Part shown: one piece after another, positions 44,149 through 52,529 of the stretch
How positions within the stretch are numbered: the first letter of the stretch is position 1
Layout of the letters: each line of letters opens with the position of its first letter
Assembly (NCBI GenBank): GCA_963779055.1
Contig: CAVZWN010000004.1
Coordinates: 434,001 to 498,000 of the forward strand
Direction: 5' to 3'
DNA length: 64,000 nucleotides
DNA from: Sulfurimicrobium sp963779055
Lineage (GTDB): Bacteria; Pseudomonadota; Gammaproteobacteria; Burkholderiales; Sulfuricellaceae
Position numbers and translations under genes: made by a program
The notes under the pieces: generated by a model
What the model saw: only the letters and a program-made list of their open reading frames with translations
Told to the model about the DNA's origin: nothing
Database searches by the model: none

Positions 44149-44976
44149 TCAGGCTTGGGTTTTATCCCGCTCGATCAGGGCATAAGCCGAGTGATTATGG
44201 ATTGATTCGAAGTTTTCTGACTCAACGATGTATGCATCGATGCGCTTGTCCTCATTCAGAACGGCAGCCACGTCACGCACCATGTCTTCGACAAACTTGG
44301 GGTTGTCGTAAGCGCGCTCAGTGACGTATTTTTCGTCCGGGCGTTTCAGCAAGCCATACACCTCGCACGAGGCCTGATCCTCCACCATGCGGATAATATC
44401 TTCGAGCCACACCATTTCATTGGTACGCGCGGTGATGGTGACGTGTGAACGCTGGTTGTGAGCGCCATAGTCTGAAATCTTCTTGGAACAGGGACACAAA
44501 CTGGTCACCGGCACCACCACCTTGGTGGTCTGGCGATATTTACCGTGATCAATCTCGCCCGTGAAGGTGACTTCGTAATCCATCAGACTCTGCACGCCGG
44601 AGACCGGGGCCGTCTTGTTGATGAAGTAGGGGAAAGTCATTTCCACATGACCGGAATCCGCCTCCAGGAGCACGACCATCTCGCGCAGCATGGTTTCGAA
44701 ATTCTCCACCGACACCTCACGCTCATAGCCATTGAGAATCTCGATAAAACGCGACATGTGCGTGCCCTTGAAATTATGGGGCAGGTGCACGTACATATTG
44801 AAAACGGCGATCGTGTGCTGCACGCCCTCGCTCTTGTCCGCGACCCTCACCGGATGGCGGATGGATTTGATACCGACCTTGTCAATCGCGATCTGCCGGG
44901 TATCATGCCTTGATTGGACGTCCTCGATCTCGCAGGCGGCTGTGGTCCCGTCACAGGGGATGTTGCAGTTGCTCAT
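44149..44976 (-). CDS. folE2: GTP cyclohydrolase IB (FolE2)
   Basis: A 275-aa metal-dependent GTP cyclohydrolase IB, making dihydroneopterin triphosphate for folate and queuosine. Family segments: DKVGIKSIRHPVRV, VHLPHNFKGTHMSRFIEIL, VPVTSLCPCSKKISDYGAHN (metal-binding Cys) and NPKFVEDMVRDVA. FolE2 functions with several metals and often replaces FolE under zinc limitation. I used ATG 44976 (MSNCNIPCDG), preceded by AAGGAAT. It lies 66 bp downstream of dxs. Confidence 0.95.
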   Translation of the reverse strand: MSNCNIPCDGTTAACEIEDVQSRHDTRQIAIDKVGIKSIRHPVRVADKSEGVQHTIAVFNMYVHLPHNFKGTHMSRFIEILNGYEREVSVENFETMLREMVVLLEADSGHVEMTFPYFINKTAPVSGVQSLMDYEVTFTGEIDHGKYRQTTKVVVPVTSLCPCSKKISDYGAHNQRSHVTITARTNEMVWLEDIIRMVEDQASCEVYGLLKRPDEKYVTERAYDNPKFVEDMVRDVAAVLNEDKRIDAYIVESENFESIHNHSAYALIERDKTQA

Positions 44977-45042
44977 GAATTCAATTCCTTGCATCGACTG
45001 GTTTGTGGAACCCAGTATAACCGCTTCCAATAGCCGAGTAAA

Positions 45043-46893
45043 CTACTCGGGTAATATTTTTCTGATCGAGCGCACCAGTCCATCACTATCGAGGCCGCAG
45101 TGCTGCAGCAATTTGGCATGGTCGCCCTGCTCGATAAACTGATCGGGCAGACCCAGCTGCAGAAAGGGCACCGTGAGGCCCTGCCGCGCCAGACTCTCCG
45201 CCACCGCGCTGCCGGCCCCACCCATGACAGCATTCTCCTCCACCGTCACCAGCAGCGCATGGCTGGCAGCGAGTTCTTTGACCATTTCCTCGTCCAGCGG
45301 CTTGACGAAACGCATATTGGCCACCGTGGCATTCAGCGCCTCGGCCGCCTGCAATGCCGGGGCCAGCATACTGCCGAAAGCCAGAATCGCGATTTTTTTG
45401 CCGTGGCGGCGAATTTCACCGCGCCCCAGCGGCAGCGTGGACATCTCGGCGGCAATCTCCGCCCCCATGCCGCAGCCGCGCGGATAACGCACCGCCGTGG
45501 GCTGATCGAGCCGAAAAGCGGTATACAGCATCTGACGGCATTCATTCTCGTCGCTCGGTGCCATCACCACCATATTGGGAATGCAGCGCATGAAGGAAAG
45601 ATCGAAGCTGCCCGCATGGGTCGGGCCGTCCGCACCCACCAGTCCGGCGCGATCGATGGCGAATACCACCGGCAGGTTCTGCAGCGCCACATCATGCACC
45701 AGCTGGTCGTAGGCGCGCTGCAGGAAGGTCGAATAGATCGCCACCACCGGTTTCAGTCCTTCGCAGGCCAGCCCGGCAGCAAAAGTGACGGCATGCTGCT
45801 CTGCGATACCGACATCGAAATAACGGGAAGGGAATGTCTCTGAAAACCTGACCATGCCCGAACCTTCGCACATGGCCGGGGTGACGCCCACCAGGCGCGG
45901 ATCGAGCGCCGCCATGTCGCACAGCCAGTCGCCGAACACCTGGGTATAGGTTTTGCGGCTGCCCGGCTGGCTGTCCACCACGCCGTCCTCGGGGTTGAAT
46001 TTGGCAACGCCGTGATAGCGGCATGGGTCATCCTCGGCGCGTTTGAAACCTTTGCCTTTCCGGGTCACCACATGCAGGAACTGCGGACCTTCGAGCTGCT
46101 TGATATTCTTCAGGGTGGGAACCAGCGCGTCCAGGTCATGGCCATCGATGGGTCCGATGTAATTAAAACCGAACTCCTCGAACAGGGTGCCGGGAATCAC
46201 CATCCCTTTCATGTGCTCCTCTGCCCGCTTGGCCAGTTCCCAGATGGGCGGCGCAACGCCGCCCAGGACTTTTTCACTGGCGCGCCGGGCAGCCGCATAA
46301 AATCGCCCCGACATAAGCTTGGCAAGGTAATTGTTGAGGGCGCCGACATTGGGTGAGATCGACATGTCGTTGTCGTTGAGAATCACCAGCAGATTGGCAT
46401 CCATTGCGCCCGCATTATTGAGCGCCTCGAATGCCATTCCCGCTGTCATGGCGCCATCACCGATAATGGCTACGGCACGCCGCTCGGCGCCCTGCTGCTT
46501 GGCTGCGACAGCCATTCCGAGAGCGGCGCTGATGGAAGTGCTGGAATGGCCGACGCCGAAAGCGTCAAAGGGGCTTTCATCGCGGCGCGGAAAACCCGCA
46601 ATCCCGCCCAGCTGGCGCATCCCGGCCATCGCTTCGCGGCGCCCGGTGAGGATTTTGTGCGGATAGGTCTGATGACCCACATCCCACACCAGGCGGTCGG
46701 ATGGGGTATTGAATACATAATGCAGCGCAATGGTCAGCTCGACCGTGCCCAGATTGGAAGACAGGTGTCCGCCCGTGCGCGACACACTCTCGACCAGAAA
46801 GGCGCGTAATTCTTCGGCCAGTTGCGGCAGTTGCTTGAGTTCAAGCGCGCGCAAGTCTTCCGGATTGTCTATTGCCTCGAGCAGCGGGTACAT
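45043..46893 (-). CDS. dxs: 1-deoxy-D-xylulose-5-phosphate synthase
   Basis: A 616-aa thiamine diphosphate enzyme condensing pyruvate and glyceraldehyde-3-phosphate, the first MEP pathway step. The ThDP site is IIGDGAMTAGMAFEALNNAG with DNDMSISPN. The transketolase part has FAIDRAGLVGADGPTHAG and DVGIAEQHAVTFAAG. Its ATG overlaps the ispA stop (TGATG), a coupled arrangement that links isoprenoid precursor synthesis to prenyl transfer. Length normal. Confidence 0.97.
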   Translation of the reverse strand: MYPLLEAIDNPEDLRALELKQLPQLAEELRAFLVESVSRTGGHLSSNLGTVELTIALHYVFNTPSDRLVWDVGHQTYPHKILTGRREAMAGMRQLGGIAGFPRRDESPFDAFGVGHSSTSISAALGMAVAAKQQGAERRAVAIIGDGAMTAGMAFEALNNAGAMDANLLVILNDNDMSISPNVGALNNYLAKLMSGRFYAAARRASEKVLGGVAPPIWELAKRAEEHMKGMVIPGTLFEEFGFNYIGPIDGHDLDALVPTLKNIKQLEGPQFLHVVTRKGKGFKRAEDDPCRYHGVAKFNPEDGVVDSQPGSRKTYTQVFGDWLCDMAALDPRLVGVTPAMCEGSGMVRFSETFPSRYFDVGIAEQHAVTFAAGLACEGLKPVVAIYSTFLQRAYDQLVHDVALQNLPVVFAIDRAGLVGADGPTHAGSFDLSFMRCIPNMVVMAPSDENECRQMLYTAFRLDQPTAVRYPRGCGMGAEIAAEMSTLPLGRGEIRRHGKKIAILAFGSMLAPALQAAEALNATVANMRFVKPLDEEMVKELAASHALLVTVEENAVMGGAGSAVAESLARQGLTVPFLQLGLPDQFIEQGDHAKLLQHCGLDSDGLVRSIRKILPE

Positions 46894-47813
46894 CAAAACT
46901 GGCGCCGAATAACAAAATCAGCCAGCTGCGCCAGCCTAGTAGCCCGTTCGCCAAACTCCACCAGGGCGGACAATGCATTCCGGTGCAGCTCCTCCGCCAG
47001 TTCGCGCGCGGCATTCAGGCCCAGTATGCTGACATAGGTCGGCTTGTTGTTATCCGCGTCCTTGCCGGCTGTCTTGCCCAGCGTGGCGGTACTGGCTTCC
47101 ACGTCCAGAATATCGTCCACCACCTGGAATGCGAGGCCGATGCACTTGGCGTAGTGATTGATCGCGTCCAGCTGCCCAGGTTCGACACCATCACCGCAAT
47201 GCGCTCCGAGCAGCACTGCCGCGCGAATCAGGGCGCCGGTCTTGTGGATGTGCATGAATTCCAGCTCGGTCTGATTCAGGGTCTTGCCCACTGAATCCAG
47301 ATCGATTGCCTGGCCGCCCGCCATGCCGCGCGAGCCAGTGGCAAGTGCCAGCAGCCGGATCATTTCGAGCTGCAGGGACGGGCTATGGGCAATGGTGCGT
47401 TCGGCCACGATCTGAAATGCCAGGCTTTGCAGGCTGTCACCCACCAGCAGCGCCGTCGCCTCGTCAAACTGCACATGGCAGGTCGGCTTGCCGCGCCGCA
47501 AAGCGTCGTCATCCATGCACGGCAGATCGTCATGCACCAGCGAGTAAACATGGATCAGTTCCACTGCCGCTGCCACGGCTTCCACCCGTTCCAGCGGAGC
47601 GCCGCTCAATTCACCCGCAGCAAAAGCCAGTAGCGGACGTACCCGCTTGCCGCCGCCCAGGGCAGCATAACGCATGGCCTGATGAAGGCGCTGCGGCGCC
47701 AGTTCCGGAGAAGGCAGGAACTGCTCCAGCACCGCCTCCATGCGCGCCTGGCGCTGGCGCGCCCAATCCTGGAAATCATTATTCGTTAACACTGGAATCG
47801 CCACCACCTGCAT
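46893..47813 (-). CDS. ispA: Farnesyl diphosphate synthase (IspA)
   Basis: A 306-aa trans-prenyltransferase making farnesyl diphosphate. The two Asp-rich motifs are LVHDDLPCMDDDALRRG (DDxxxxD) and FQVVDDILDVEAST (DDxxD). GGGKRVRPLLAFA and VFDEATALLVGDSLQ-like segments (VQFDEATALLVGDSLQSLAF) match the bacterial IspA type. ATG 47813 gives a 35-bp overlap with xseB; a GTG at 47792 would shorten this and has a better-placed G-rich site. The gene lies between xseB and dxs as in E. coli. Confidence 0.95.
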   Translation of the reverse strand: MQVVAIPVLTNNDFQDWARQRQARMEAVLEQFLPSPELAPQRLHQAMRYAALGGGKRVRPLLAFAAGELSGAPLERVEAVAAAVELIHVYSLVHDDLPCMDDDALRRGKPTCHVQFDEATALLVGDSLQSLAFQIVAERTIAHSPSLQLEMIRLLALATGSRGMAGGQAIDLDSVGKTLNQTELEFMHIHKTGALIRAAVLLGAHCGDGVEPGQLDAINHYAKCIGLAFQVVDDILDVEASTATLGKTAGKDADNNKPTYVSILGLNAARELAEELHRNALSALVEFGERATRLAQLADFVIRRQF

Positions 47814-48033
47814 TGAAATCGTTCAGAGAACCCGCCTCGAGAATTTTTACCTGCTGCTGCGCGTCCCTGAGAGTCGCCTGACAGTATTTGAGCAACTCCA
47901 TGCCGCGCTGGTAAGCCGTCAGTGACTGTTCCAGCGGCATCTGGCCTGCCTCCATATCGGCAACAACCTGTTCCAGCTCGGTCAGGGCATTTTCAAAATT
48001 CTTGGGGGAAGCCGTTTTGGCAGATTTGGTCAT
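47779..48033 (-). CDS. xseB: Exodeoxyribonuclease VII small subunit
   Basis: An 84-aa small subunit of exonuclease VII. The conserved three-helix region is FENALTELEQVVADMEAGQM with LEQSLTAYQRGMELLKYCQ. The large subunit XseA is not in the window. I chose ATG 48033 (MTKSAKTASPKNF); an earlier ATG at 48063 adds ten residues. It begins the xseB-ispA-dxs cluster. Confidence 0.93.
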   Translation of the reverse strand: MTKSAKTASPKNFENALTELEQVVADMEAGQMPLEQSLTAYQRGMELLKYCQATLRDAQQQVKILEAGSLNDFNAGGGDSSVNE

Positions 48034-48391
48034 GGTATCGGGTATAAAGCGCAGTCGCTTCAAGTCAAGCGGGCGATTTTACCGGATTATTGAACCGGGA
48101 GCCAAATCGAGACAGAATTACCCGTCTTTCCAGGAAGCTCCGGGGCGCCACAAGCGCTGCCTGGCATGGCTCGGAACCCAAACGCCAAAGTATTTTAGCC
48201 TGGCCCTGCAGCCTGAAATCGCCGTGGAGAGGGAAAGGAGCGGCCAGCGAAGAAAAACGGGCAGTCAAACTGGACCAAACAGGCCCTACCCGCTACAGAT
48301 GGAAAATGATATGGTGCATTTTCACGAATTCATACGCCATCATCTTGAACCCCATCCGGGCGCGAAATAGCCGTCACCAAAACTTTCGTTA
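48034..48391. other. Intergenic region without a recognised gene
   Basis: 358 bp between xseB and the tRNA promoter. Open frames here are on the strand opposite to, or overlap, the tRNA and match nothing known to me. It may hold the xseB-ispA-dxs promoter. Confidence 0.5.
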
Positions 48392-48397
48392 TATAAT
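48392..48397 (+). promoter_or_regulatory. -10 box of the tRNA-Thr promoter
   Basis: A perfect TATAAT ends 10 bp before the mature tRNA, directly before a G/C-rich segment. I see no good -35 box at the usual spacing. Confidence 0.6.
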
Positions 48398-48407
48398 GCG
48401 CACCGTC

Positions 48408-48483
48408 GCCGATGTAGCTCAGTTGGTAGAGCAGCGCATTCGTAATGCGAAGGTCACCAGTTCGATTCCGGTCATCGGCACCA
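48408..48483 (+). tRNA. tRNA-Thr (anticodon CGT)
   Basis: A 76-nt cloverleaf with acceptor stem GCCGATG/CATCGGC, D arm with AGTTGGTAGA, anticodon stem GCGCATT/AATGCGA-type with anticodon CGT at 48441-48443, T arm TTCGATTCC and encoded CCA at 48481-48483. CGT reads ACG (threonine). A promoter -10 box precedes it and a terminator follows. Confidence 0.97.
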
Positions 48484-48489
48484 GATCAG

Positions 48490-48519
48490 GGCCGGCAGTT
48501 ACAAACTGCCGGCCTTTTT
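48490..48519 (+). terminator. Rho-independent terminator after tRNA-Thr
   Basis: A perfect 11-bp stem GGCCGGCAGTT/AACTGCCGGCC with an ACA loop, then TTTTT. It is 6 bp after the tRNA CCA. Confidence 0.95.
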
Positions 48520-48551
48520 CTTTTCTTTGCGCCTTTTCCCTCCTGCTGTGC

Positions 48552-50483
48552 ATGATTCCTGCTGCCCACAGCCAGCAAATCAGCCTGAGCATTGAGGATA
48601 TTGTCGCACCGGCTTTCCAGATCAAGGGAGTTTCTGCCAGCCTGGAAAATGACCGCTTCGCAGCCAGCATCGGGGAGCTGACTCTTCAGGGCCAGACCTG
48701 GCGCAATGTGCGCTTGAGCTGCCCGAAAATCCGCATCGAGCGCGATACCATCGCTTGTGAGCAAGGCACATTAAAAGAGAAACAAAGCTGGCCGGTGCGC
48801 TTCCACTTCGCCCCCAATGCAAAACGGCTGAGTCTCGACTTTCGCCCTGACGTGGGCGAACGCTGGCAGGTCGATGCGCGCTGGGGTGATCACTGGGAAG
48901 TCATGGCCGACATCCAGAACGGCAGCATGGCTTACACAAAATCCTGGCTGCCAGCCAATATCCCCACCCCGAGCGCAGGAAGTGTCAGCGGCAAGCTCCA
49001 CCTGAGCGGAAGCGGTACGAAACTGCTTTCAGCCGATGCCGATCTAGCACTCGCCAATCTTGCTTTCAGCGATGCCAGCGGTCTCCATGCCGGCGAAAAA
49101 ATCAGCGGAAAAATCACCATCAAGGCGCGTCAGGCACGCGGCGACATGGCCTGGCAGGGCGATATTCTCTGGGATCGGGGCGAAATCTACTGGCACCCGC
49201 TGTATGTCAGCGGCGGTGGCGTGCAGCTTACTGCGAACGGACGCGCCAACCCGCAGCGCATCGAACTGGCGCAGGGCGTACTGAATTGGCCGATGATCGG
49301 CAAGGTCAACGCCACCGCCGTATGGGATATGACTGCGAGCCAGCTTGCCTCCGCCGCGATTGAGGGAAAAGAACTTCAGCTTGGCCCGCTCCATGCCAAT
49401 TTCCTGCTCCCTTTTCTGGAAAAAACTGCCCTCGCAAAATCGACCGCAGATGGCAAAATCAGTTTTTCCAGCCGCATCGCCAGCGGGGCGGTGCAGGCGC
49501 TGGACCTCACCCTGGACAAAGCCTCGCTCCAGGACAAGGAAGGCCGCTTCGCGCTGAATGACGTACACCTCACCCTGCCGTGGCGCGCCCGTTCAGCAAG
49601 CGAGGCCAGTCTCAGGATTGGAAGCGGACGGGCTCTGGCGCTACCGACAGGCGAGTTCAAAACCACGATCCACCTGCAAGACAAGGACATCAGCATTCCC
49701 CGGCTCAGCATCCCGATCCTGGGGGGCAGCCTGAATATCGAGAATTTCAGGGCCTCACAGGCAACAACCGGCTGGCGCTGGGAATTCGAGGGCGGTCTCA
49801 CTCCCGTTTCCATGGAACAGCTCTCCAGCGCCCTGAACTTGCCGAAAATGCACGGCAGCCTGGCCGGCGTCGTGCCGCGCGTGCATTACGAATCTGGACG
49901 GCTGGCGCTGGATGGCGCGTTGCTGGTCAAGGCCTTTGATGGCACGGTCGTGCTTCAGGATCTGGTTCTGCTCGACGTGCTCGGCCATGCGCCTCGCATG
50001 CAGGCCAGCCTCGATATGCGCAATCTGGATCTCGACCTGCTGACTCGCGCATTCTCCTTCGGCAACATGCAGGGGCGCATCGATGTTGCGGTCAAGGACA
50101 TGGAACTGTCCAACTGGAAGCCCGTAGCATTCGATGCCGCCGTGCGCAGCAGTCCCGGCAATTATCCACGCAAAATTTCGCAGCGCGCCGTGCAGAACAT
50201 TTCCGCGCTGGGCGGGGCAGGCGCGGCAGCGGCGATCCAGCGCAGTTTTCTGGGGTTTTTCGAGGAATTCGGCTATAGCCAGCTAGGTCTCTCCTGCGTG
50301 CTGCGCAACGGCATCTGCCTGATGAACGGCGTCAAGCCCGCACCCAACGGCTATGTCATTGTCGAAGGGGGTGGCATACCGGCGATTACTGTAATCGGTT
50401 ACAATCGCAGCGTCAGTTGGGATGAGCTGATTACCCGCCTGCAGCGGGCAACTCAAGGCAATGCCAAGCCCATAGTTCAATAG
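48552..50483 (+). CDS. ydbH: YdbH-like AsmA-family intermembrane lipid transport protein
   Basis: A large periplasm-spanning protein (about 643 aa from ATG 48552) of the YdbH/AsmA-like group, which in E. coli forms a phospholipid bridge with YnbE. Long beta-rich segments with alternating polarity fit the family: GKLHLSGSGTKLLSADADLA, HGSLAGVVPRVHYESGRLAL and the C-terminal FSFGNMQGRIDVAVKDMELS, with FEEFGYSQLGLSCVLRNGIC near the end. It is followed by ynbE- and ydbL-like genes, confirming the operon. A signal-peptide-like stretch (FSFLCAFSLLLCMIPAAHS) begins before the ATG without a start codon in frame, so the 5' end is unclear; a missed base is one explanation. Confidence 0.82.
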   Translation: MIPAAHSQQISLSIEDIVAPAFQIKGVSASLENDRFAASIGELTLQGQTWRNVRLSCPKIRIERDTIACEQGTLKEKQSWPVRFHFAPNAKRLSLDFRPDVGERWQVDARWGDHWEVMADIQNGSMAYTKSWLPANIPTPSAGSVSGKLHLSGSGTKLLSADADLALANLAFSDASGLHAGEKISGKITIKARQARGDMAWQGDILWDRGEIYWHPLYVSGGGVQLTANGRANPQRIELAQGVLNWPMIGKVNATAVWDMTASQLASAAIEGKELQLGPLHANFLLPFLEKTALAKSTADGKISFSSRIASGAVQALDLTLDKASLQDKEGRFALNDVHLTLPWRARSASEASLRIGSGRALALPTGEFKTTIHLQDKDISIPRLSIPILGGSLNIENFRASQATTGWRWEFEGGLTPVSMEQLSSALNLPKMHGSLAGVVPRVHYESGRLALDGALLVKAFDGTVVLQDLVLLDVLGHAPRMQASLDMRNLDLDLLTRAFSFGNMQGRIDVAVKDMELSNWKPVAFDAAVRSSPGNYPRKISQRAVQNISALGGAGAAAAIQRSFLGFFEEFGYSQLGLSCVLRNGICLMNGVKPAPNGYVIVEGGGIPAITVIGYNRSVSWDELITRLQRATQGNAKPIVQ

Positions 50484-50493
50484 CGAGGACCAC

Positions 50494-50676
50494 ATGAAAA
50501 CGACCTTATTGGCAGCAGTCCTGCTGCTGGGCGGCGTGACCGCAGGCTGCGTTACCATCAACATCTATTTCCCGGCTGCCGCAGCGGAAAAAGCCGCCGA
50601 CAAGATCATTGACGATATCTGGCAGCTCAAGCAGGGCGCCAAACCTCAACCTGAAACGCAAGGGGCAAGCAAATGA
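50494..50676 (+). CDS. ynbE: YnbE-like outer-membrane lipoprotein
   Basis: A 60-aa lipoprotein with signal sequence TTLLAAVLLLGGVTAGC (lipobox VTAGC), followed by VTINIYFPAAAAEKAADKII, the hallmark of YnbE. In E. coli YnbE joins YdbH to make an outer-membrane end for lipid transport. It lies 10 bp after ydbH and overlaps the next gene by four bases (ATGA). Confidence 0.92.
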   Translation: MKTTLLAAVLLLGGVTAGCVTINIYFPAAAAEKAADKIIDDIWQLKQGAKPQPETQGASK

Positions 50677-51098
50677 AAACACCTACCCGTCTTTCTTCCT
50701 GGCTGATCCTGTTCGCCCTGTGGTGGTCTCCGCTGGCACTGGCTGCTGCCGATCTGGAAATCAACACGCCCGCCATCACCAGCCTGAAAAATGTCATGCA
50801 ACAACGCCATGGTGATCTGGCAGGTTTCTACGCCAGCGGCGCGGTGGGCCTGACGCGCGACGGACTGGTCGCAGTGCGCGACCCTGCTGCCGCGCCACTG
50901 GCGCAACGGCAGGCGATGAATTCACTGGTGGCGGCGGAAAATCAGGACCGCAAGGCGCTGTATCGCGAAATCGCCCATGCCAACGGCCATCCGGAATGGG
51001 AAGATGAAGTGCGCTCGACCTTTGCCCAGCGCTGGATCAGCAAGGCCGCTTCCAGCTGGTGGTACCAGAATGCCAGCGGAGCATGGACCAGGAAGTGA
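50673..51098 (+). CDS. ydbL: YdbL-like periplasmic protein (DUF1318)
   Basis: A 141-aa exported protein with signal peptide (LSSWLILFALWWSPLALA/AA). The DUF1318 segments are TPAITSLKNVMQQRHGDLAG, YASGAVGLTRDGLVAVRDP, ENQDRKALYREIAHANGHPE and FAQRWISKAASSWWYQNASG. In E. coli YdbL acts with YdbH-YnbE as a likely chaperone. It overlaps ynbE at its start and the exonuclease gene at its end. Confidence 0.92.
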   Translation: MKTPTRLSSWLILFALWWSPLALAAADLEINTPAITSLKNVMQQRHGDLAGFYASGAVGLTRDGLVAVRDPAAAPLAQRQAMNSLVAAENQDRKALYREIAHANGHPEWEDEVRSTFAQRWISKAASSWWYQNASGAWTRK

Positions 51099-51871
51099 CC
51101 CCTACCCTCGTTTTCGACATCGAGACCGTCCCTGACGTTGCGGGGCTGCGCACACTTCACGGCCTGAGTGCAGAAACACCGGATGCCCAGGTAGCGGAAA
51201 TCGCTTTCCAGCAACGCCGTCAGGCGACTGGCGGCGATTTCCTGCAACATCATCTGCACCGCGTGGTCGCGATCTCCTGCAGCCTGCGCGAGCGTGACAG
51301 CTTTCGCGTCTGGAGCCTGGGCGCGGCGGAAGACAGCGAAGGCGAGATCATCCGGCGCTTCTTCGAAGGCATCGAGAAATACACCCCGCAACTGGTCTCG
51401 TGGAACGGCGGCGGCTTCGACCTGCCGGTGCTGCATTACCGCGCCCTGATGCACGGCATCCAGGCGCCACGCTACTGGGACATGGGCGAGGACGACCGCG
51501 AATTCAAGTGGAACAACTACATCAGTCGCTACCACACCCGCCACCTCGACCTGATGGACCTGATGGCGCTCTATCAGCCGCGCGCCAATGCGCCGCTCGA
51601 CCAGATTGCCCAGCTGTGCGGCTTCCCGGGAAAACTGGGCATGGACGGCTCCAAAGTGTGGGATGCATTCCAGAATGGCGAAATCGTCGCCATCCGTAAC
51701 TATTGTGAGACGGATGTGGCCAATACCTATCTGGTTTTTCTGCGCTTCCAGCTGATGCGTGGCGTATTCACACCCGCACAATATCAGGAAGAATGCGAGC
51801 TGGTACGCAGCCAGCTGGGCAAGATCGACGCTGTCCACTGGAACGAATTCCTCGACGCCTGGCCCGCCTGA
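51083..51871 (+). CDS. PolB-like 3'-5' exonuclease family protein
   Basis: A 262-aa DnaQ-fold protein of the predicted PolB-like exonuclease family. The DEDD residues are visible: LVFDIETVPD (Exo I), SWNGGGFDLPVLHYRAL (Exo II) and NYCETDVANTYLVFLR (Exo III). It contains no polymerase domain. The ATG at 51083 overlaps the ydbL stop by 16 bp and starts MDQEVTPTLVFDIET. It may take part in DNA repair, but no study known to me defines its role. Confidence 0.88.
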   Translation: MDQEVTPTLVFDIETVPDVAGLRTLHGLSAETPDAQVAEIAFQQRRQATGGDFLQHHLHRVVAISCSLRERDSFRVWSLGAAEDSEGEIIRRFFEGIEKYTPQLVSWNGGGFDLPVLHYRALMHGIQAPRYWDMGEDDREFKWNNYISRYHTRHLDLMDLMALYQPRANAPLDQIAQLCGFPGKLGMDGSKVWDAFQNGEIVAIRNYCETDVANTYLVFLRFQLMRGVFTPAQYQEECELVRSQLGKIDAVHWNEFLDAWPA

Positions 51872-51877
51872 TTCGCA

Positions 51878-52264
51878 ATGATTTACCGTACTGCATGGCT
51901 GGCTGCCGGCTGGCTTCTCATCCTCCTGATCGGCTACCTGTCGCTCACACCCTCGCCCCCCACCCCGCTGATTTTCCCCCATGCCGACAAGCTGGAGCAC
52001 CTTCTTGCCTACGCCGTACTGATGGGCTGGTTCTGCCAGATCTACTCCGCCCGCAGGCAGCGCATCTACCTGGCACTCGCCTGTATTGCCTATGGGGGAA
52101 TCATCGAGCTATTACAAGGCTGGGGTGGCTACCGTTTCGCCGAATGGGCGGATTTGCTGGCTGACAGCCTCGGCGTCGCGCTCGGCTGGCTGATCAGCAT
52201 CTCTTCCCTGCAGTTCTTATTGACCCGTTTTGACGCAAGATTGGCTTCATATTATGACCGATAG
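51878..52264 (+). CDS. VanZ-like membrane protein
   Basis: A 128-aa membrane protein with VanZ-type features: helix 1 (LAAGWLLILLIGYLSLTP), the HADKLEHLLAYAVLMGWF segment (conserved D-K-x-x-H), helix 3 (IYLALACIAYGGIIELLQG, with the conserved Glu) and helix 4 (SLGVALGWLISISSLQFLL). VanZ confers teicoplanin resistance by an unknown route; chromosomal homologues like this are not resistance genes as such. The TAG stop sits exactly at the edge of the inverted-repeat element. Confidence 0.87.
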   Translation: MIYRTAWLAAGWLLILLIGYLSLTPSPPTPLIFPHADKLEHLLAYAVLMGWFCQIYSARRQRIYLALACIAYGGIIELLQGWGGYRFAEWADLLADSLGVALGWLISISSLQFLLTRFDARLASYYDR

Positions 52265-52529
52265 TGTACTGTTTCACGTTAATTGGCACTTTCAGCGAGG
52301 CCCTGAGCAGCCAGGCGCAAGGCGCGCTTTCGCAGGAATAGCCACCCTATTACTAGAAAGTGCAACGCGGCGGATGGCTGCTCAGGGCCTCGCCCGGAGG
52401 GAGCCCCCAAAAAGCGCCATGACCTCGTTGTGGCACTTGGCAAGGGGATCGGCCATTGCCCGCGCGCCCCGCCTTGTCCTGACGATTTTTGGGGGCTCTG
52501 AAAGTGTCAATTAACGTGAAACAGTACAC
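52264..52529. mobile_element. 266-bp inverted-repeat element (MITE-like), no transposase
   Basis: Bounded by 32-bp ends that are inverse copies with one mismatch: left GTGTACTGTTTCACGTTAAT (52264-) and right ATTAACGTGAAACAGTACAC (-52529). Inside are two further perfect inverted pairs: an 18-mer at 52295-52312 and 52376-52393 (GCGAGGCCCTGAGCAGCC type) and a 13-mer at 52401-52413 and 52486-52498 (GAGCCCCCAAAAA type). No clear target duplication and no gene are found. It lies between the VanZ-like gene and rlmD, and its right end supplies the start codons available to rlmD. Confidence 0.85.

Noticed and set aside
48090..48551. In-frame upstream extension of ydbH across tRNA-Thr
   Set aside because: The extension runs through a tRNA and its strong terminator, so it cannot be translated as one protein.
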